64,000 nt of DNA from Cryptomeria japonica. Lineage: Eukaryota > Streptophyta > Pinopsida > Cupressales > Cupressaceae. The translations under genes were made by a program, and so were the position numbers. How positions within the stretch are numbered: position 1 is the first letter of the stretch; the number at the start of each line of letters is the position of its first letter. The notes under the pieces are model-generated. The model saw only the letters and a list, made by a program, of their open reading frames with translations. It was not told where the DNA came from and made no database searches. The stretch spans positions 673,703,823-673,767,822 of the forward strand of contig NC_081412.1 of assembly GCF_030272615.1 (NCBI RefSeq). Direction: 5' to 3'. Shown here piece by piece: positions 1 to 12,617 of the stretch.

Positions 1-1370
1 GGAAAAATACAAGAAACAAGCCTTCTCACACATGCAATTCTTTTCAACATAACATGCAATATAAAAACATAACAAAGAGAATTTTAACCAACCTTCAACT
101 GCCCAAAGGTATGCTAGATAAGTTGAGGATGAGCAGCCCAAATCCACAATCCTTGGCTTCTCTACACTTAGCCAAATTCCTAAAACCAAATCTGTCTTTT
201 CTTCCAAAAATGGAGAGTGGGTGATTACCCGCAAAATCTCTCATTCTTTCCTAAAAAGGTCTCAGTGAGAGTTCTCACAAGTTTCTAAAACTGAAAAAGG
301 AAAAGTTAGAAAAAGATCCAAAAGGATCTCTCATCAAAAAGGAAACTTAATAACTTAGGTGATGCCTTCTAATTTTCAATTTTCGCTCAACTTAGGAAAT
401 CCACATTTTAGGGTGTCTAAATTTTTCACATGGGAGTTGAAACATGCCTAAAATTACTCCTAACCCTTAGGTATACCTTATGGGCTTTAGGAAACACAAT
501 TAAACTACCCCTAGGTGTCCATTCAACCCCTTTTAAACCCCTTTGAAGTTAATTTTCGGGTCAAACTTAAGTTGACCACCCCAAAGATTCTCTTCCCAAG
601 GCAATTATGGAATCACATTAAATTAATTGAAAAAGCTATGGTTAAACAACTCCCTCCAAGAGACAATTTAAAAAAAAAAAACCAAAACATAAATCAACAC
701 GTGTCAAGTGACACAATAAAAATACTTTTACAAAATTATACATGAAATCTTGTCTCTTGTTGGATTTACACAAATAAATAAATTCAATCTAACACACATG
801 CAATATCCATTTTTACAAATGAAATACTATACAAATGGGGTGTTGTCTCTCCAAATAGACAAACCCTAGTTTTACAAATGTACATAGGTCTAGGTTTGGT
901 TCTCCATAATATTTCCATGGTCACATGGATAATTTTCTTGCACATCTCAATTACACATTAGTAATTTAAAATAACCTTATATAATATAAAACACATGAAT
1001 AAGAATACACATCAAACACTCTACATACAATATACACTTAAACAAATCAATACACCTTATATCCAAATAAATCCACATATGCAATTATCATAGTTCTTAT
1101 AATTTTTATCCACACATAAAACATGCATCCTATTTCTATCATCATAGTAAAGTCCTGTAAATCCAATAATGACATATATCATCTCAAATTCATCCTATTC
1201 TAGAATCATGTAGAGTTCTATATCATAAAGCATATAAATGAAGCATCAACATATAGCAATGTTATCCAAATCATGGAATCATATAAGTTCTAAATCCGTA
1301 ATGCATAAAAATAAAGCATCCATAATAGTCTCAACATAAAAATCACTGAAATGCCAGACTGAGTCAGGGT
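1..1370. other. AT-rich flank without a recognisable gene
   Basis: I see no credible coding region, structural RNA or element end here. The only open frame of any size (515-745) has no recognisable motif and a composition like its surroundings. Around 1200-1325 two imperfect copies of a stretch of roughly 75 bases follow one another, both containing AATCAT, GTTCTA and AAGCAT words. This is probably old, decayed repeat DNA. Confidence 0.6.
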
Positions 1371-1374
1371 AGGG

Positions 1375-1465
<91 letters not shown>
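1375..1465. repeat. (CT)n microsatellite
   Basis: About 45 uninterrupted CT dinucleotides. On the minus strand they create an artificial Arg-Glu repeat frame that should not be read as a protein. The array lies just outside the presumed left end of the DTX transposon. Confidence 0.98.
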
Positions 1466-1466
<1 letters not shown>

Positions 1467-1492
1467 TTTCATTCACATTTTTTCTACTACCA

Positions 1493-1760
1493 ATAGTGCA
1501 TATGGGGTACTGAAACTATTAGTTCACTACCCTGCCATAATGTTTTAAGGTGTAGGAGCACGTACACAGTACTTATTACTTGTAAGCACATATGTGGTAC
1601 TGAGCCCATTATTCGCTACCCTACAATAATATTTTTTAGGCTTAGGAGCGCATACGCACTACTTATTAGTATAGAATGGAAAAAAAAAAGATCATTGGGC
1701 TTGCCAACATTTTATAGACTAACAACACATACGCGGTTATTAATGTAGCATGTATGTGGT
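1493..1760. repeat. Left subterminal repeats of DTX
   Basis: Five or so degenerate copies of a motif close to AGCGCATACGCGCTAC recur at intervals of roughly 50-80 bases, for example near 1498, 1558, 1590, 1650 and 1725, mixed with TACTTATTA words. The same motif is repeated at the other end of the element (61230-61445). Repeats of this kind near transposon ends often bind the transposase in CACTA- and Mutator-like systems; that role is inference here. Confidence 0.65.
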
Positions 1761-2079
1761 ACATAGACATGGTTTTAGTTGCCCAAGAGCCTCAATGACC
1801 TCAAAAGAATTTTTTGACATCATTGAAGGCCCCACCAGAACTGTGTCTGCACTTCTATCATTGTTTTATACATAGAAGTAAGTGAATTTTTTGTTTTTGC
1901 ATGATTTCAAATGATTGAATTGTTGTTCTTATTAGTTTTGTCAATAGTATTGTATATGTTTAATAGTTTGATTCCAAAAAATAGTGATAAGATGCATATT
2001 TATGGTTATTTGTTTTTTTATGAACTTTTGTTTACATATATATATAATATGATTCTATTTAGGACAACTGATATCAACC

Positions 2080-4976
2080 ATGGGAAAGAACAAGAGAGGA
2101 ACGATGGAACAACAAGAGGTTGAAAAGGAAAGACAAAGGCAACGTATGAAGAAATTGTATGAAATAAGAACAATGGGAGAAGAAGGTATGTCATCCTCAA
2201 CATCTCAATTTGATTTACCAAACTAACATAATGCACCTAATGCAATTGAAGAAGAGACATTTGATTTACCATATGAACCTAATGCAATTGAAGAAGATAC
2301 CGCATTGAATAATCAATTAAATGATGAACATACACCTTTTATATTTGATGAATTCAATGTACATAATGCATCAATGTTAACACCTCCTAGAATCATTCGT
2401 AGGAAACCAAAGTATCTAATTAACATTGATGAGAATATATTGAAGCCAATGCCTAATAAAATGAATGAACAAAATTGTAGGAGAATGGTTAAAAGAATAT
2501 GGCAAAACTATTTTGAAAACTTAAATCAAACCATAAGATGTCAATTAATTGTTCAAATGATTAAAAATTTGAATTTTAGAGAGAATAAAAATTCTAGACC
2601 TAAGATCATCTGAAAGTAATAGTGAAAGAACTAATGCGAGAAATCTATTTGATACATATCAAGCTATTGGTTCAAAATCATGTACTAAAGATTCTAATGC
2701 TACTCAACATGTCATTACATCAACCATAATGAGCAAGAAAATAAAAAGAGATCATTTGATAAGCAAAACAAGTAAGTCATTAAACGTTAGTAGAACAACA
2801 TTAAGTAAAGCATTAAAGAGGTGGGAAAAAATAGAGGAACGTAACAATAATTCTCTTTGGGCATTCTCAGGTAGACTACCACACAAAGACAAGGTTGTTG
2901 TTGATGCACTAAGAACATTAATTGAATTTTTTTGGCATGACAACACAAGAGTTTCACCCAAGCAAAGAGATGTTGTTAGAAGGCGAATTGGGTCTACAAT
3001 CGTGAGCCACATGCTAAGCACTACTTGGATATGACTCAAACTAAATTTTAAGAAAAATTCCTTCAAAAGTTTCCTCAAATAAGAATTTCTCAAATATTTT
3101 TTGAAATGGCAAAACCTTTTTATATTTAGATTAATCATGTATGCACCACGTGTTGTTGTAGGATACATATTGAATTTTCCATGCACTATGATATTTTTTA
3201 TCATATTTGTTCTACTTTGCACACTAATGATGTTTTTCAGAAATGTAATATACAAGCACCTCCTAAGTCAGTAAGAGAATTTATTTCAAGTGTGATATGT
3301 AATAGACATCATGGTTGCATTTATTATAAGATGCCTTGTTTGAAAGGTTCTTGTGCTATATGTGGTGGTTTGCAATGTTTACCAAGATGCATACATTTGG
3401 AGAGCACACATCAAATTGGTACGAAGCTAGTTTCTTTCGAAAAATACAAGACAGTCAAATATGGAGTTAAAGATGAAAAATATTTGAAGACATGTGAGCT
3501 AGTGAAAAATGATATATGTGTAGCTGAATTTATGAAAATGTTTCAAGAGAAACTAGTTTATGAGTACATAATGCATACACATGGAGCTTGATGGTTAGAT
3601 GAGCAATTCAAGTTATGTAAGGACACATTTCCTCTTGGCACCATTGTCTCTATCATTGATTTCACTAAAAATTATACACTACAACCTCAAAATGAAGTGC
3701 AATCTATGTATTATCACTCTACACAAGTTTCTATTTTTGTACACATAGCATTCATGCATGCAGATGATAGCATAGAGGATGATAGAAAGGTTGTAAGAGA
3801 GTATCACTTCTACATAAGTGATGATCGTAGTCATTCATCAGAGTTTGTACAAGGATTCTTTAAAGTTTTCTATGATATTTTAAGGGAAAGGAACATACGA
3901 TACAACCAACACTTAATATGGTCAGATAATTGCACCACACAATTCAAGAATGCAAGGATGCATATGAAAAGAGGTGTACAACATTTTTGGAATTTCACTA
4001 AGGCTGGACATGGTAAGGGAGAGCATGATGGTGCAGGAGCATGTGTGAAAGGAGCCCTAGCTAGAGAAGAATTGAAGTACGAAGGTGGTGCTGAGTTGAT
4101 AGATGCAAAAACAATTATGCAATAGTGTAAGTCTACGATGGGTCCAAGTAATCTAGGTACGTCAATGGTTTGTAGATATTTTTGGTTGATCATTGAATCT
4201 AACATTCAAAACTATCTAGATTGTTGTACAGTTGTAGGATCAAGTGACATGCACTCATTTATGAGTTCAAATTCAAGTTCACTTGTAATTTATATGAGAT
4301 AGATGGTATTTTTTTGCTCTTCATGCATGTATTGTTTGTGGGAAGAATGTGAATCACAAGAGTGGGTTGACAAATGGTCTTGTAGACCATTGGTTCCCAT
4401 TGATTCATATCAAATTCCCAAAGCACTACAACTAAGTCAGATGGAGACATTAGTGGATTTTGACCATGTATTCGACCTAGTGGATTCAGGTGATTTTTTG
4501 AGTTAATTTTTTTGCAAGTATTCTTTTTGGTTCTTTTTGTTGTACATCATACTTTATTTTTGGTATTAATTAACACTTTATAAAATGTGGCTCATGTGTA
4601 TGCAGTTGTTGCAGAAGAGAACAATGAAGAAAGAACAGATTACTACTTGTGTCGTTATGTTGAGCCAAAAAGAAAATTGACAACCACAATCATTGATGGA
4701 GAGGGTATTGAGTACCCAATACAGTCTGTTGTCATGACAGGAACATGGCTTCGAAGATACCCTATCAAGAATTCTGATGTTTGGTTGTTCAAGGACTTTG
4801 AAACACACAGACATATTCTTTATTTCTCTAACCTTGTTGTTGCAACAAATATTTATTTGATGAAGTATTGTGGTAGACCTCATAACAAGTTTTTATGGAA
4901 AGTTCATGAATCTGAACACAAGGCAATACTTGACAAAATAGGGGTTAGAGTTGATCCTGAAGGCTCACTTGATTGA
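2080..4976 (+). pseudogene. DTX transposase-like protein, decayed, one intron
   Basis: The start chosen is the ATG at 2080, which opens a basic N-terminus. A helix-turn-helix-like stretch follows at about 2755-2840 (LISKTSKSLNVSRTTLSKAL), then a Cys/His cluster at 3300-3390 (HHGCIYYKMPCLKGSCAICG). An RNase H-like core is suggested by SIIDFTKNY (Asp codon 3658), LIWSDNCTTQF (Asp 3925) and GHGKGEHDGAGACVK (Glu 4021 or Asp 4027), a plausible DDE/D triad. From memory, uncharacterised animal proteins share the HGKG...DG...K signature. The C-terminal part (4303-4976) is unrecognised. Stops lie at 2224, 3052, near 3127, 3592, 4123 and 4300. The frame shifts near 2590 and returns near 3000. A 116-base intron joins the last two exons in frame. 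The transposase role is inferred from the motif order and the position in the element. Confidence 0.65.
4490..4605 (+). other. Predicted 116-nt intron in the DTX transposase gene
   Basis: The donor is CAG|GTGATT and the acceptor is TATGCAG|TTGTTG, preceded by a T-rich tract. Splicing joins the frame ending in DLVDS to VVAEENNEE without a stop. Reading through instead meets a stop at once. Its length matches the 114-116 base introns of the second DTX gene. Confidence 0.7.
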
Positions 4977-5019
4977 TTCTACAGTTCAGAGTAGAATGAT
5001 TTTGAGAATTTTGTATAAA

Positions 5020-5310
5020 TCATTGATGAATTATTCTATATTCATTTTTTGTATATATAAATGCCCATGAGCTGATTTTTACATGTTTAGGGGCATAATT
5101 TTGTATATTTAAATGGCAATGAGCTAATTTGTACATATGTACATGCAAAATTTTGTATCTTAAAATGGTGATGAGCTGAATCACACATATTGTAATGCAA
5201 AATTTTGTATAAAAGCCCATGAGATGATTTGTATATTAAAATGGCGATGAGATGAATCAGACATATTGTAATGCCAAATTTTGTATAAAATCCCATGAGA
5301 TGTTTTATGA
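5020..5310. repeat. Imperfect tandem repeat, about 65-75 nt unit
   Basis: Four degenerate copies share AAATGGCGATGAGCTGA and GCAAAATTTTGTATAAA. It lies just after the transposase stop codon, in the gap between the two convergent DTX genes, and has no coding signal. Confidence 0.75.
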
Positions 5311-5499
5311 CTATGATTGGAGTATATGTGATGTGTCCCTGGTCAATCATGAGAATTCTTAATTCTTGTATAATCATGGAGAATTATTTGAGTCATTATC
5401 ATGTCATAGGGGTCATACATTGAGACTAGATACAATTTGAGCAAAAATTGTCATTGTTGTCAAAAAAATTGTCAAAAAAGCTGTCAAACAACTTGTACA

Positions 5500-6345
5500 T
5501 TGCATCGGTAGGGTATGACTGTCGACATTCCGGTGCTTTGGGATGCATGAGAGGGGCATTCATAGCATAAAAATTCCCACCCAGATGTGCTCATGATGTC
5601 AGTTTGTGCACACAACAAACCGAATCAATTCTAGCCAATCTTGCAACTTTGCATTACATGCAACTGACAGTTTTTGCAGCACGCAAAAAATTACTACCAA
5701 TTGAAAATTGCTCTGAATCGTCAAAAACCAAGATAGGAAATTGTAGAGGAGACTCACATGACCCCATGAGTTCAAAAAGATTGACCATATGTGTCCTATA
5801 TTTGAAGAAATAGTTCGTCAAATTTTGACAATTTTTAAGACTCATGGCACTTAAGAGATTGCCCCAGTACGGTATGACTCTCGATGTTCCGGTGCTTTGG
5901 GATGCATGAGAGGGGCATGCCTACCATAAACCTACTCACCTGGATGCACTCGTGATGTCAGTTTTTTCACACGACAAATTGAATCAATTTTAGCCAATCT
6001 TGCAACTTTGCATCGCATGCAACTAACGATTTTTGCAACAGACGAAAAATGCTACTAATAGAAAGTGGCTTCGAGTCATCAAAAAAAAAGATAGGCCATT
6101 CTAAAGGAGCCTGACATGACCCCACAGGTTCAAATGGATTGACCATATGTGTTCTGGATTTCAAGAAACAATCCGTCAAATTTTGACAATTTTTTGGACT
6201 CAGCGCACTTGAGAGATCGCACCGGTATGGTATGACTCTCGACGTTTTGGCGCTTTGGGATGCATGACAGGGGCATGAATTGCATAAAACTACCCACCCG
6301 GACACGCTTGTGACATTGGTCTGTGCACACAACAAACAAAATTTG
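5500..6345. repeat. 359-nt tandem repeat, about 2.3 copies
   Basis: The anchor GGTATGACT recurs at 5512, 5871 and 6229, giving periods of 359 and 358. Shared blocks include GCTTTGGGATGCATGA, the stretch around CAATCTTGCAACTTTGCAT, and GATTGACCATATGTGT. The third copy stops near 6330. Open frames inside it differ between copies and are not conserved, so it is non-coding satellite-like DNA between the convergent DTX genes. Confidence 0.9.
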
Positions 6346-6414
6346 ACCATTGTCAGCGTGAGGGTGCTCTTGCACCAAACACATATTGTTGTTTATATTC
6401 ATATTGTTGATTGT

Positions 6415-6700
6415 TGTTGTTTATATTCATATTGTTGATTACATATGAAAATATTCATTTAAATTTATAAAAGGGAAGCCACCAAATACAATGAATACAC
6501 AATAATGAACTAAATACAAGGAGTTTTGTAGGGTTAATTAAACATTTTAGAAATTTTATCAATTCATATTCCACGATTGAATGTTTTATATCATATATTT
6601 TTGTTGTTTATATTCATATTGTTGATTACATAGGAAAATGATCAATTAAATTTATAAAAGGACAACCACAAAATACAACGAATATAAAATAATGAACTCA
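6415..6700. repeat. Two copies of a roughly 100-nt AT-rich unit
   Basis: Bases from about 6415 to 6512 recur from 6601 to 6700, both starting with TTGTTGTTTATATTCATATT and ending in AATAATGAACT. The second copy lies close to the 3' end of the minus-strand DTX gene. Confidence 0.8.
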
Positions 6701-6880
6701 AAACATATTTATTGGATCGAATATCAATATTTATATATATAAAAAAAGGCATGTTTGCCAAGTCAATACAAGTATTACAAAAATGTGGCATATGCCATGT
6801 CCAAATTGATATACAATAAAAATGTAGAATATACCTACATGTATTGGTCATTTTATGACAAAAAATAACACTATATGATC

Positions 6881-9154
6881 CTAAACTTGTGGTGGATCAT
6901 CAAAATCAAGCCTTTTCAATGCAGTACGTGGTTCTGTAGATGGCTGCAAAACCACAATTCAAAAACCAAGTTAGAATTATTATGTAGAAAATAGTTCACA
7001 ATTAACAACATAACTATGCATTTAACTATAATTCTTTTGTAATTGAAATGTAGATTACCTCATTGGCTGATCTATGAGCTAATGTCTTCACTCTCCTCTC
7101 CTTGTCACTCTTAGGAGTTTTCTTGAAGACATACTTAAGTGGATCCATGTTATGGCCATACCGCAAAGGGGTCTATTGTAGATTAAATGTACAATTAATA
7201 CAATGTACTAACATAAATATTTCAGAAACACTTAAAAGCTATAATATCAAGAATAGTGACGTACCTGTGCTTGAGATGCTTCTCTAATGGACTAAGGATG
7301 GCTAACCATTGATGGAGAAACTGCAGCTATTACCTATACAAAAAATATTCAATGATTAAATACATTTAATAGAATGATAAGTATTGAAGGTTAAAAACAA
7401 TTAATTTTACATATCAAACAAAAGTGTACCAGATTCTGAGATGCTTCTCCAATGCACGGAAGAGGGTTCATCATTGATGAAATAGGTATGCATATTTCTT
7501 GTTTGAAAAAATTATAAGATTATAATATATCACAAGTTCACATGTATGTGTGCATATAATTGTGAAATCAAGGAAATAAAGTAGAGATACATACCTCCGC
7601 CCTCTCTTGATCCATAGGCAAATCAAGTGCATTCAACAAATCCACATAGCTCAATGGTTGTTGTACATGTAAAATAGACAAAAAACACTAATCAATCTAC
7701 AAACCCCAACTAATACTTGATTTCAACATTGTCAAAATATTGTACAACTAAAAATGTGTTCAATTAACTTCTTCCCACATTTTGGCATCTTTGAGGAATT
7801 CTTTTTCTTAAGATGAGCCCTAGACCCAGAGGGGTAACCTAAAAAAACAAAATTAACATGAGATATTAGTACAGATAATAAATTAAACATAATTTTAAAA
7901 ATCTAAAATGAAATGACTTGCATATTCGATCAAAAAAATACATAAAAAGGGTTGTACAAAATATGATACCGTATAGCCTTGTAGGCCAAAATCGATCACT
8001 GAGAGTGTGATGTCATCAATCTGGGACATTTGGTCCCCTATCAACACCTACAAACCAAAAATTGGACCAAGCATTAAAGATAGTATATCTTTTATTTTTT
8101 TAAATTCAAAGTGTACTTTTCTATTTTAACATGTTACAAAATTTATACTTCAAACATCAAAGTTGCAGCTATAGTAACTAGTGGAGGAGTATGGGATACC
8201 GTTGCTGCATCCTGAAATGCATATTATTTGTCTCAATTTAAATCAATGTATAAATGAAAATTCATTTATGTAATTACAAATTTAAAGTGACTAATAAATA
8301 AAATGCTATGAATTCAAATCAACACACTTGTGTCTGTCGCTCATGGGCAAACACCATGTCCATAAACTCATCTGTCAGTGTGAAATCCTTAGTCGTGCGG
8401 GCCTGACATCTACTCCCACAAATTGTGCACAAATGATATGAGGATCCATCTGCACTGGCTGCATCATCTATCCTCGAGCAACTAACACACATATGCTGGA
8501 TGGGCTCTCTATCACCACTTGGAGTAAGTAATGGCTCATCATCCAATACAATAGGGTGTGCTAACAACGTCCCATGTTGTATGATGGCACCAGTCAATAT
8601 TGTGGCTGCCTAAAGAGTTTGTAGCTCCATCGACTCTTTCTGCTCTACTAGGACAACCTGATGCACCTTGGGTTTGGGTGCTAGGGGGCGGTGACTCTCT
8701 ATGGGTAATCGCCTATGGGCTCCAGGTCTATCTTGGGAAAAGCCACCACTTCTACCATGGAACTCTCTCATGTCAAAATAGTTTGGGCACACATTGAGCA
8801 CAAACTCACAATATACTTTTCTCAAAAAATATAATGGCACCTCATAATTATTACAAGGTGGATCATCAAAGACCATCCACCACTTCTACCAAAAAATATT
8901 CTTCATCTGTACATTGGTACACCAATGTATGGGAAACCTCTTTGCATTAAGAGGTAATGACTGACTAGTTTTGGGATCAACGAAAAGGGCACATATTTGT
9001 TGTTTACTAATATTTTTGTTTTTTACTCCCTCGTATGATAGCCCATCGACATAGAATTGACGACACCTATCCCTAAATCTTCCTCATTTGTTAATTTGTG
9101 TGGAAACAGCTATGGCACCACTACCTAATGTTTCTAGGCTAGTGGCAAGGGATT
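6881..9154 (-). pseudogene. DTX second gene, 3' part (multi-exon)
   Basis: Minus strand; this is the downstream part of a gene that starts at 61101. The exon cut by COP-A continues from 9154 to 8328 and holds a Cys cluster near 8500-8405 (CVSCSRID...CTICGSRC), a likely zinc-binding module. Smaller exons with good junctions follow at 8211-8149, 8047-7970 and 7838-7769, then about 7660-7595, 7490-7432 and 7324-7266, then 7172-7059 and 6943-6881 (stop TAG at 6881). The last two join in frame as RSANE|PSTEPRTALKRLDF. Several introns are 115-116 bases. In-frame stops lie in the large exon near 9088 (TGA), 8889 and 8613. The function is not recognised; in a two-gene transposon it may be an accessory DNA-binding protein. 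Phases in the middle exons are uncertain. Confidence 0.55.
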
Positions 9155-9159
9155 GATGA

Positions 9160-10244
9160 TGTTGGTATTATGGATGTGTTGCATTGGTTTTGTCATTGAT
9201 GTCAACACTTGTCAACACTTATCATCACTTATCTTTCTGGATATATTTGGTTATGTTCACTGTCATATTCAGTGACTTATGCACAATCACTGGTATTTGG
9301 TTCACCAACAGGTTATACTATTTATTGACACTGAGGATGATTTGTTATCATCTGAAGATTACTTGGTTATGTTGAAGACATGGTTGGGACACTTGGTTTT
9401 GGTGATTTGGTTACTGGTTTAATCGAGTTGGCATATTTGTTGTTACCGGCAAATTGGTCTAGGTTATGGACCGGCATGCATTATTTATTCTAAATCAGTA
9501 CGACACATTATGGAGATGATTTATTGATTAGTTATTATTATAAATGCATTGAGATGACATGATGCATCGCATATTGATTCATTTGTAATTAATTTTATTG
9601 TAATATTCTTAGTGAGCTAACCTACACATTTGGTCTTAGGTTTTGGTATATATGTAAGATATCATTTTTGAGATTAAGACGGTAATATAATAAAGTATTA
9701 TAAGGTTGTTATTCGGTATATGTGAATATAAGAAGAGCTATTCACACAGGCATCATTTGAAGATTCAAGGAAGGTATGAAGGAGATAATCAGAGCTTAAC
9801 TAGTACTAAATCCAACATATGAAGATGCTACTTTGAGCAGTACATTATCATTGGATCTAATCATCTAATTGTAGTCAGTGTGACTCTCATTTTGTGACAA
9901 AGCAGTGAGCTCTAGGCAGTTGGCCTTTCTGCATGTACAGACCCCATTTGTACACACATACTATCTATAGTAGTATCATCTGATTGTGGGTAAGGTTTCT
10001 CACTATGGTTTTCCCCCTTATAGGGTTTCCACATACAATCTATGTGTTATGTGTTGTGGATATTATTTCTCTTTCTGTTTAATGCATTAAGCTTCACCGG
10101 TATTGTTATTAACTGTTAAACTGTCAACCAACATTAAGTTTGGTTTACTGGTATTATGCATCAAGTTTGATTAACTTATATTTGGGTTGAAATTAATAGA
10201 CAACTGATTCACCCCCCCTTCTCAGTTGACTCTGGGTCCTAACA
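9160..10244 (+). repeat. COP-A 5' LTR
   Basis: It starts TGTTGGTATTATGG and ends GGGTCCTAACA (TG...CA). It matches 59681-60791 throughout, with scattered substitutions. The 3' copy is 26 bases longer, partly through an expanded C-run near 60740. Confidence 0.95.
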
Positions 10245-10246
10245 AT

Positions 10247-10258
10247 TGGTATCAGAGC
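10247..10258 (+). promoter_or_regulatory. COP-A primer binding site (tRNA-Met)
   Basis: TGGTATCAGAGC lies two bases after the 5' LTR. This is the standard plant copia site complementary to the 3' end of initiator tRNA-Met. Confidence 0.93.
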
Positions 10259-10301
10259 TAGGTCCTCTTTTTGCAGAAGTTTAACAGCTTGAGGAGATTC
10301 T

Positions 10302-11182
10302 ATGACAACTAATTATTTCAGGAAGGACAGTCTGAAACTTGATGGAACTAACTATGGTATATTGAAGATCAAAATGGAGACACATCTGAATTACATTGAA
10401 AGAGACATATGGGATGTTACAAAGAATGGTTATTTTGGTCCTACACAGAGTCAACCTAATCCACCTACCTTGGCTAAAGATCAAGAGAATGATTGCAAAG
10501 CAAGAGAAGCACTTTTGAGTGCATTATCAGACTGATCTACTGATAAAGCTATTTGGGACAAATTGGAGACATTGAATGAAGGAGATACCACTGTCAAAAT
10601 TACAAAACTGGAATGCTTCCAGGTCAGGTATGAAAATCTGAATATGAAAGAAGATGAAAGGATTTTTTCTTTTATGGAAAGAGTTAATGAAATTTTTTTG
10701 GGTACACAATGTTGTGGAGGATCGTTAAGTGAAAATGAGATTGTTTCTAAAGTTTTAAGAGAATTTCCACTGACATACAAAATGAAAGTAACTTCTATTA
10801 ATGAATTAAGAACAATGCCTAATACATCAGTATCTAGAGATACTTTGGTTGGAAAACTTTCAACTTTTGAACTTGAGGACCCTGTTGCTACAATTAAGAC
10901 GGATCTAGCTTTCAAAGCATCATCATCAACTATAGCATCATCATCATCTGATAAATTTGATTGGAAAGCACTTTATACAAGAAAACTTGAATACATCAGA
11001 AGGGAAAATGAAGAATGGGAAGAGCTTCAAGCACTATTTGCAAGAAAAATGCCTAAAGGTCCATTTGGAAGTAAGTATGAATGTAAAGCACCATTTAAAT
11101 GTTTTAACTGCAATAAAATTGGTCATATGGCATCTAGGTGTCCTGATAGACATGCAAGATTAAGAGAAGAAGCTAAAAGAAC
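10302..11182 (+). pseudogene. COP-A gag (split from its pol by COP-B)
   Basis: The ATG at 10302 opens MTTNYFRKDSLKLDGTNYG, the usual start of a copia Gag (LDGTNY motif, then a UBN2-like helical domain). A stop falls at 10533 and the frame resumes at once. The nucleocapsid zinc knuckle CFNCNKIGHMASRC at 11100-11141 is an intact CX2CX4HX4C. The frame ends where COP-B enters at 11183 and resumes in COP-A sequence at 31543. Gag would coat the element's RNA in cytoplasmic particles. The premature stop makes this copy inactive. Confidence 0.9.
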
Positions 11183-11632
11183 TGTTGGTGTAAATAAATA
11201 TTCATTATGGATATTATTACACTTTACTTAAGTTAACTTAGGATAATACATCTCTTCGTAGTTTGTATTTGAGACACTTATGGAAGTGTGCACATAGGGA
11301 GAGAGCTTGTAGGAGAAATTCCACCTTTTGTGGTCTTATTTTGCTATTACACTCCACATTTGGTGGGTCATCCACCTCTTGTGGAATATTATATTATTTC
11401 TCCTACCTACCCCTAATATTTCTTACCTACCCTTGTTTCTCATTGAGCCACATGTCATGATTGTGTACTCATACATCTATATGACCTTGCCTATATAAGC
11501 AGGCCTATATTCATTGTATTGGTGAATCCAATTGATCATTTGCATATTGATGAGAATACCATTTGTTCTTGTCATTCTATTATCTTTTTTTTATGCTTTT
11601 CATTGTGCCCTTGATCTTGGCAAAATATCACA
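11183..11632 (+). repeat. COP-B 5' LTR
   Basis: It starts TGTTGGTGTAAATAAAT and ends AAAATATCACA. It carries a TATATAAG box at about 11493, a plausible core promoter. The 3' copy is nearly the same length and closely similar. Confidence 0.96.
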
Positions 11633-11645
11633 TGGTATTAGAGCC
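11633..11645 (+). promoter_or_regulatory. COP-B primer binding site
   Basis: TGGTATTAGAGCC abuts the LTR and differs by one base from the common TGGTATCAGAGC tRNA-Met site. The stretch that follows (11646-12617) is a T-rich untranslated leader without a recognisable gene. Confidence 0.88.
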
Positions 11646-12617
11646 ATTGGAGCTTCATTGATTGGTTTTTGGAGACATCAAGGAAGGCTTCTATTTTTAG
11701 ATCTGAGTGACTGTGCTTTTTGGAGGCATCTTAGAGTGTTTTCACCCTCACCATTGTGTCCAGGAGGCCGTCTCCATAAAAATTGAGTATAAACTCAACC
11801 TGTTTTGGCAAAAACCAATTTTTGGGTGTGGAGGAAATTTTCTGCCCAATTCGGGCGATACGGTACGAAATTTTCGGATTAATTTTCCAGTTGAAAACTT
11901 TTTTTTCAAAAAAAAAAAAATTGAAAATTGTTTTTAGGATCTGTATCTTCTGCCCAGTCAGTAGTGCACAGTCAGCACCTAGTCAACAGTGCCAAGTCAG
12001 CATTTTATTTGGAAATTTTTAGACCCCTCTCCATTGAATAGTTTATATTTTTGGGTCAACTTTGGAGGCCCATAACTTGCTCAATTTTGCTCCTTTTGGG
12101 TGCATTTTTTTTTATTTGGGCTATTTTTCGTGCTCTTCGCAGCGGTGTTCTTATTTTCTGATTTTGATGTACAATGTTTTTGGAATTTTCGGATTCTCTC
12201 AGTTGTACCTGCCCAATCCTCAATTTTGCAACTTCAAAGGCCTCTTTTAAGCTCATACGAAATTCTTTTCAGGTGTCATTTTTTTTGAAAGTGCATGTTT
12301 TTTTGTCTACTTTCATAATCTATGATCAGATTTCAGATATTTTAAGTGGAAATTTTACTTTCAGATATTGGTCTTATTTGGCCTATTTGGTACTTATAAA
12401 TTGCTTGGATCTTAGTTTAGATCTCTTGCACTATTAGTTTGAGTCTCTTTTGGCCTTATTGAGTCAACTATAAAATTGAAATCAGAAGTCCACTTTGCCA
12501 TTTTTTGCAAGTGGCCCATTGTACATGCACTAAGTATAAAGTGCCTAATCATCACTTTTGGGGGGTGTCTTGTGTGATTGTGCCTCTCTTTGCTTGTGAT
12601 CTTTCATTTTTGTTGCA

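Noticed and set aside
515-745. 76-residue plus-strand frame
   Set aside because: No motif, ordinary AT-rich composition and no sign of exon structure.
1279-1476. Two minus-strand open frames of alternating Arg and Glu
   Set aside because: They are the (CT)n microsatellite read in two frames, with no flanking coding signal.
2018-2236. Minus-strand 72-residue hydrophobic frame
   Set aside because: Antisense to the start of the DTX transposase, with no supporting motif.
5500-6345. Possible CRISPR-like repeat array
   Set aside because: The period is 359 bases with no short repeat and unique spacer structure, and this is plant nuclear DNA.
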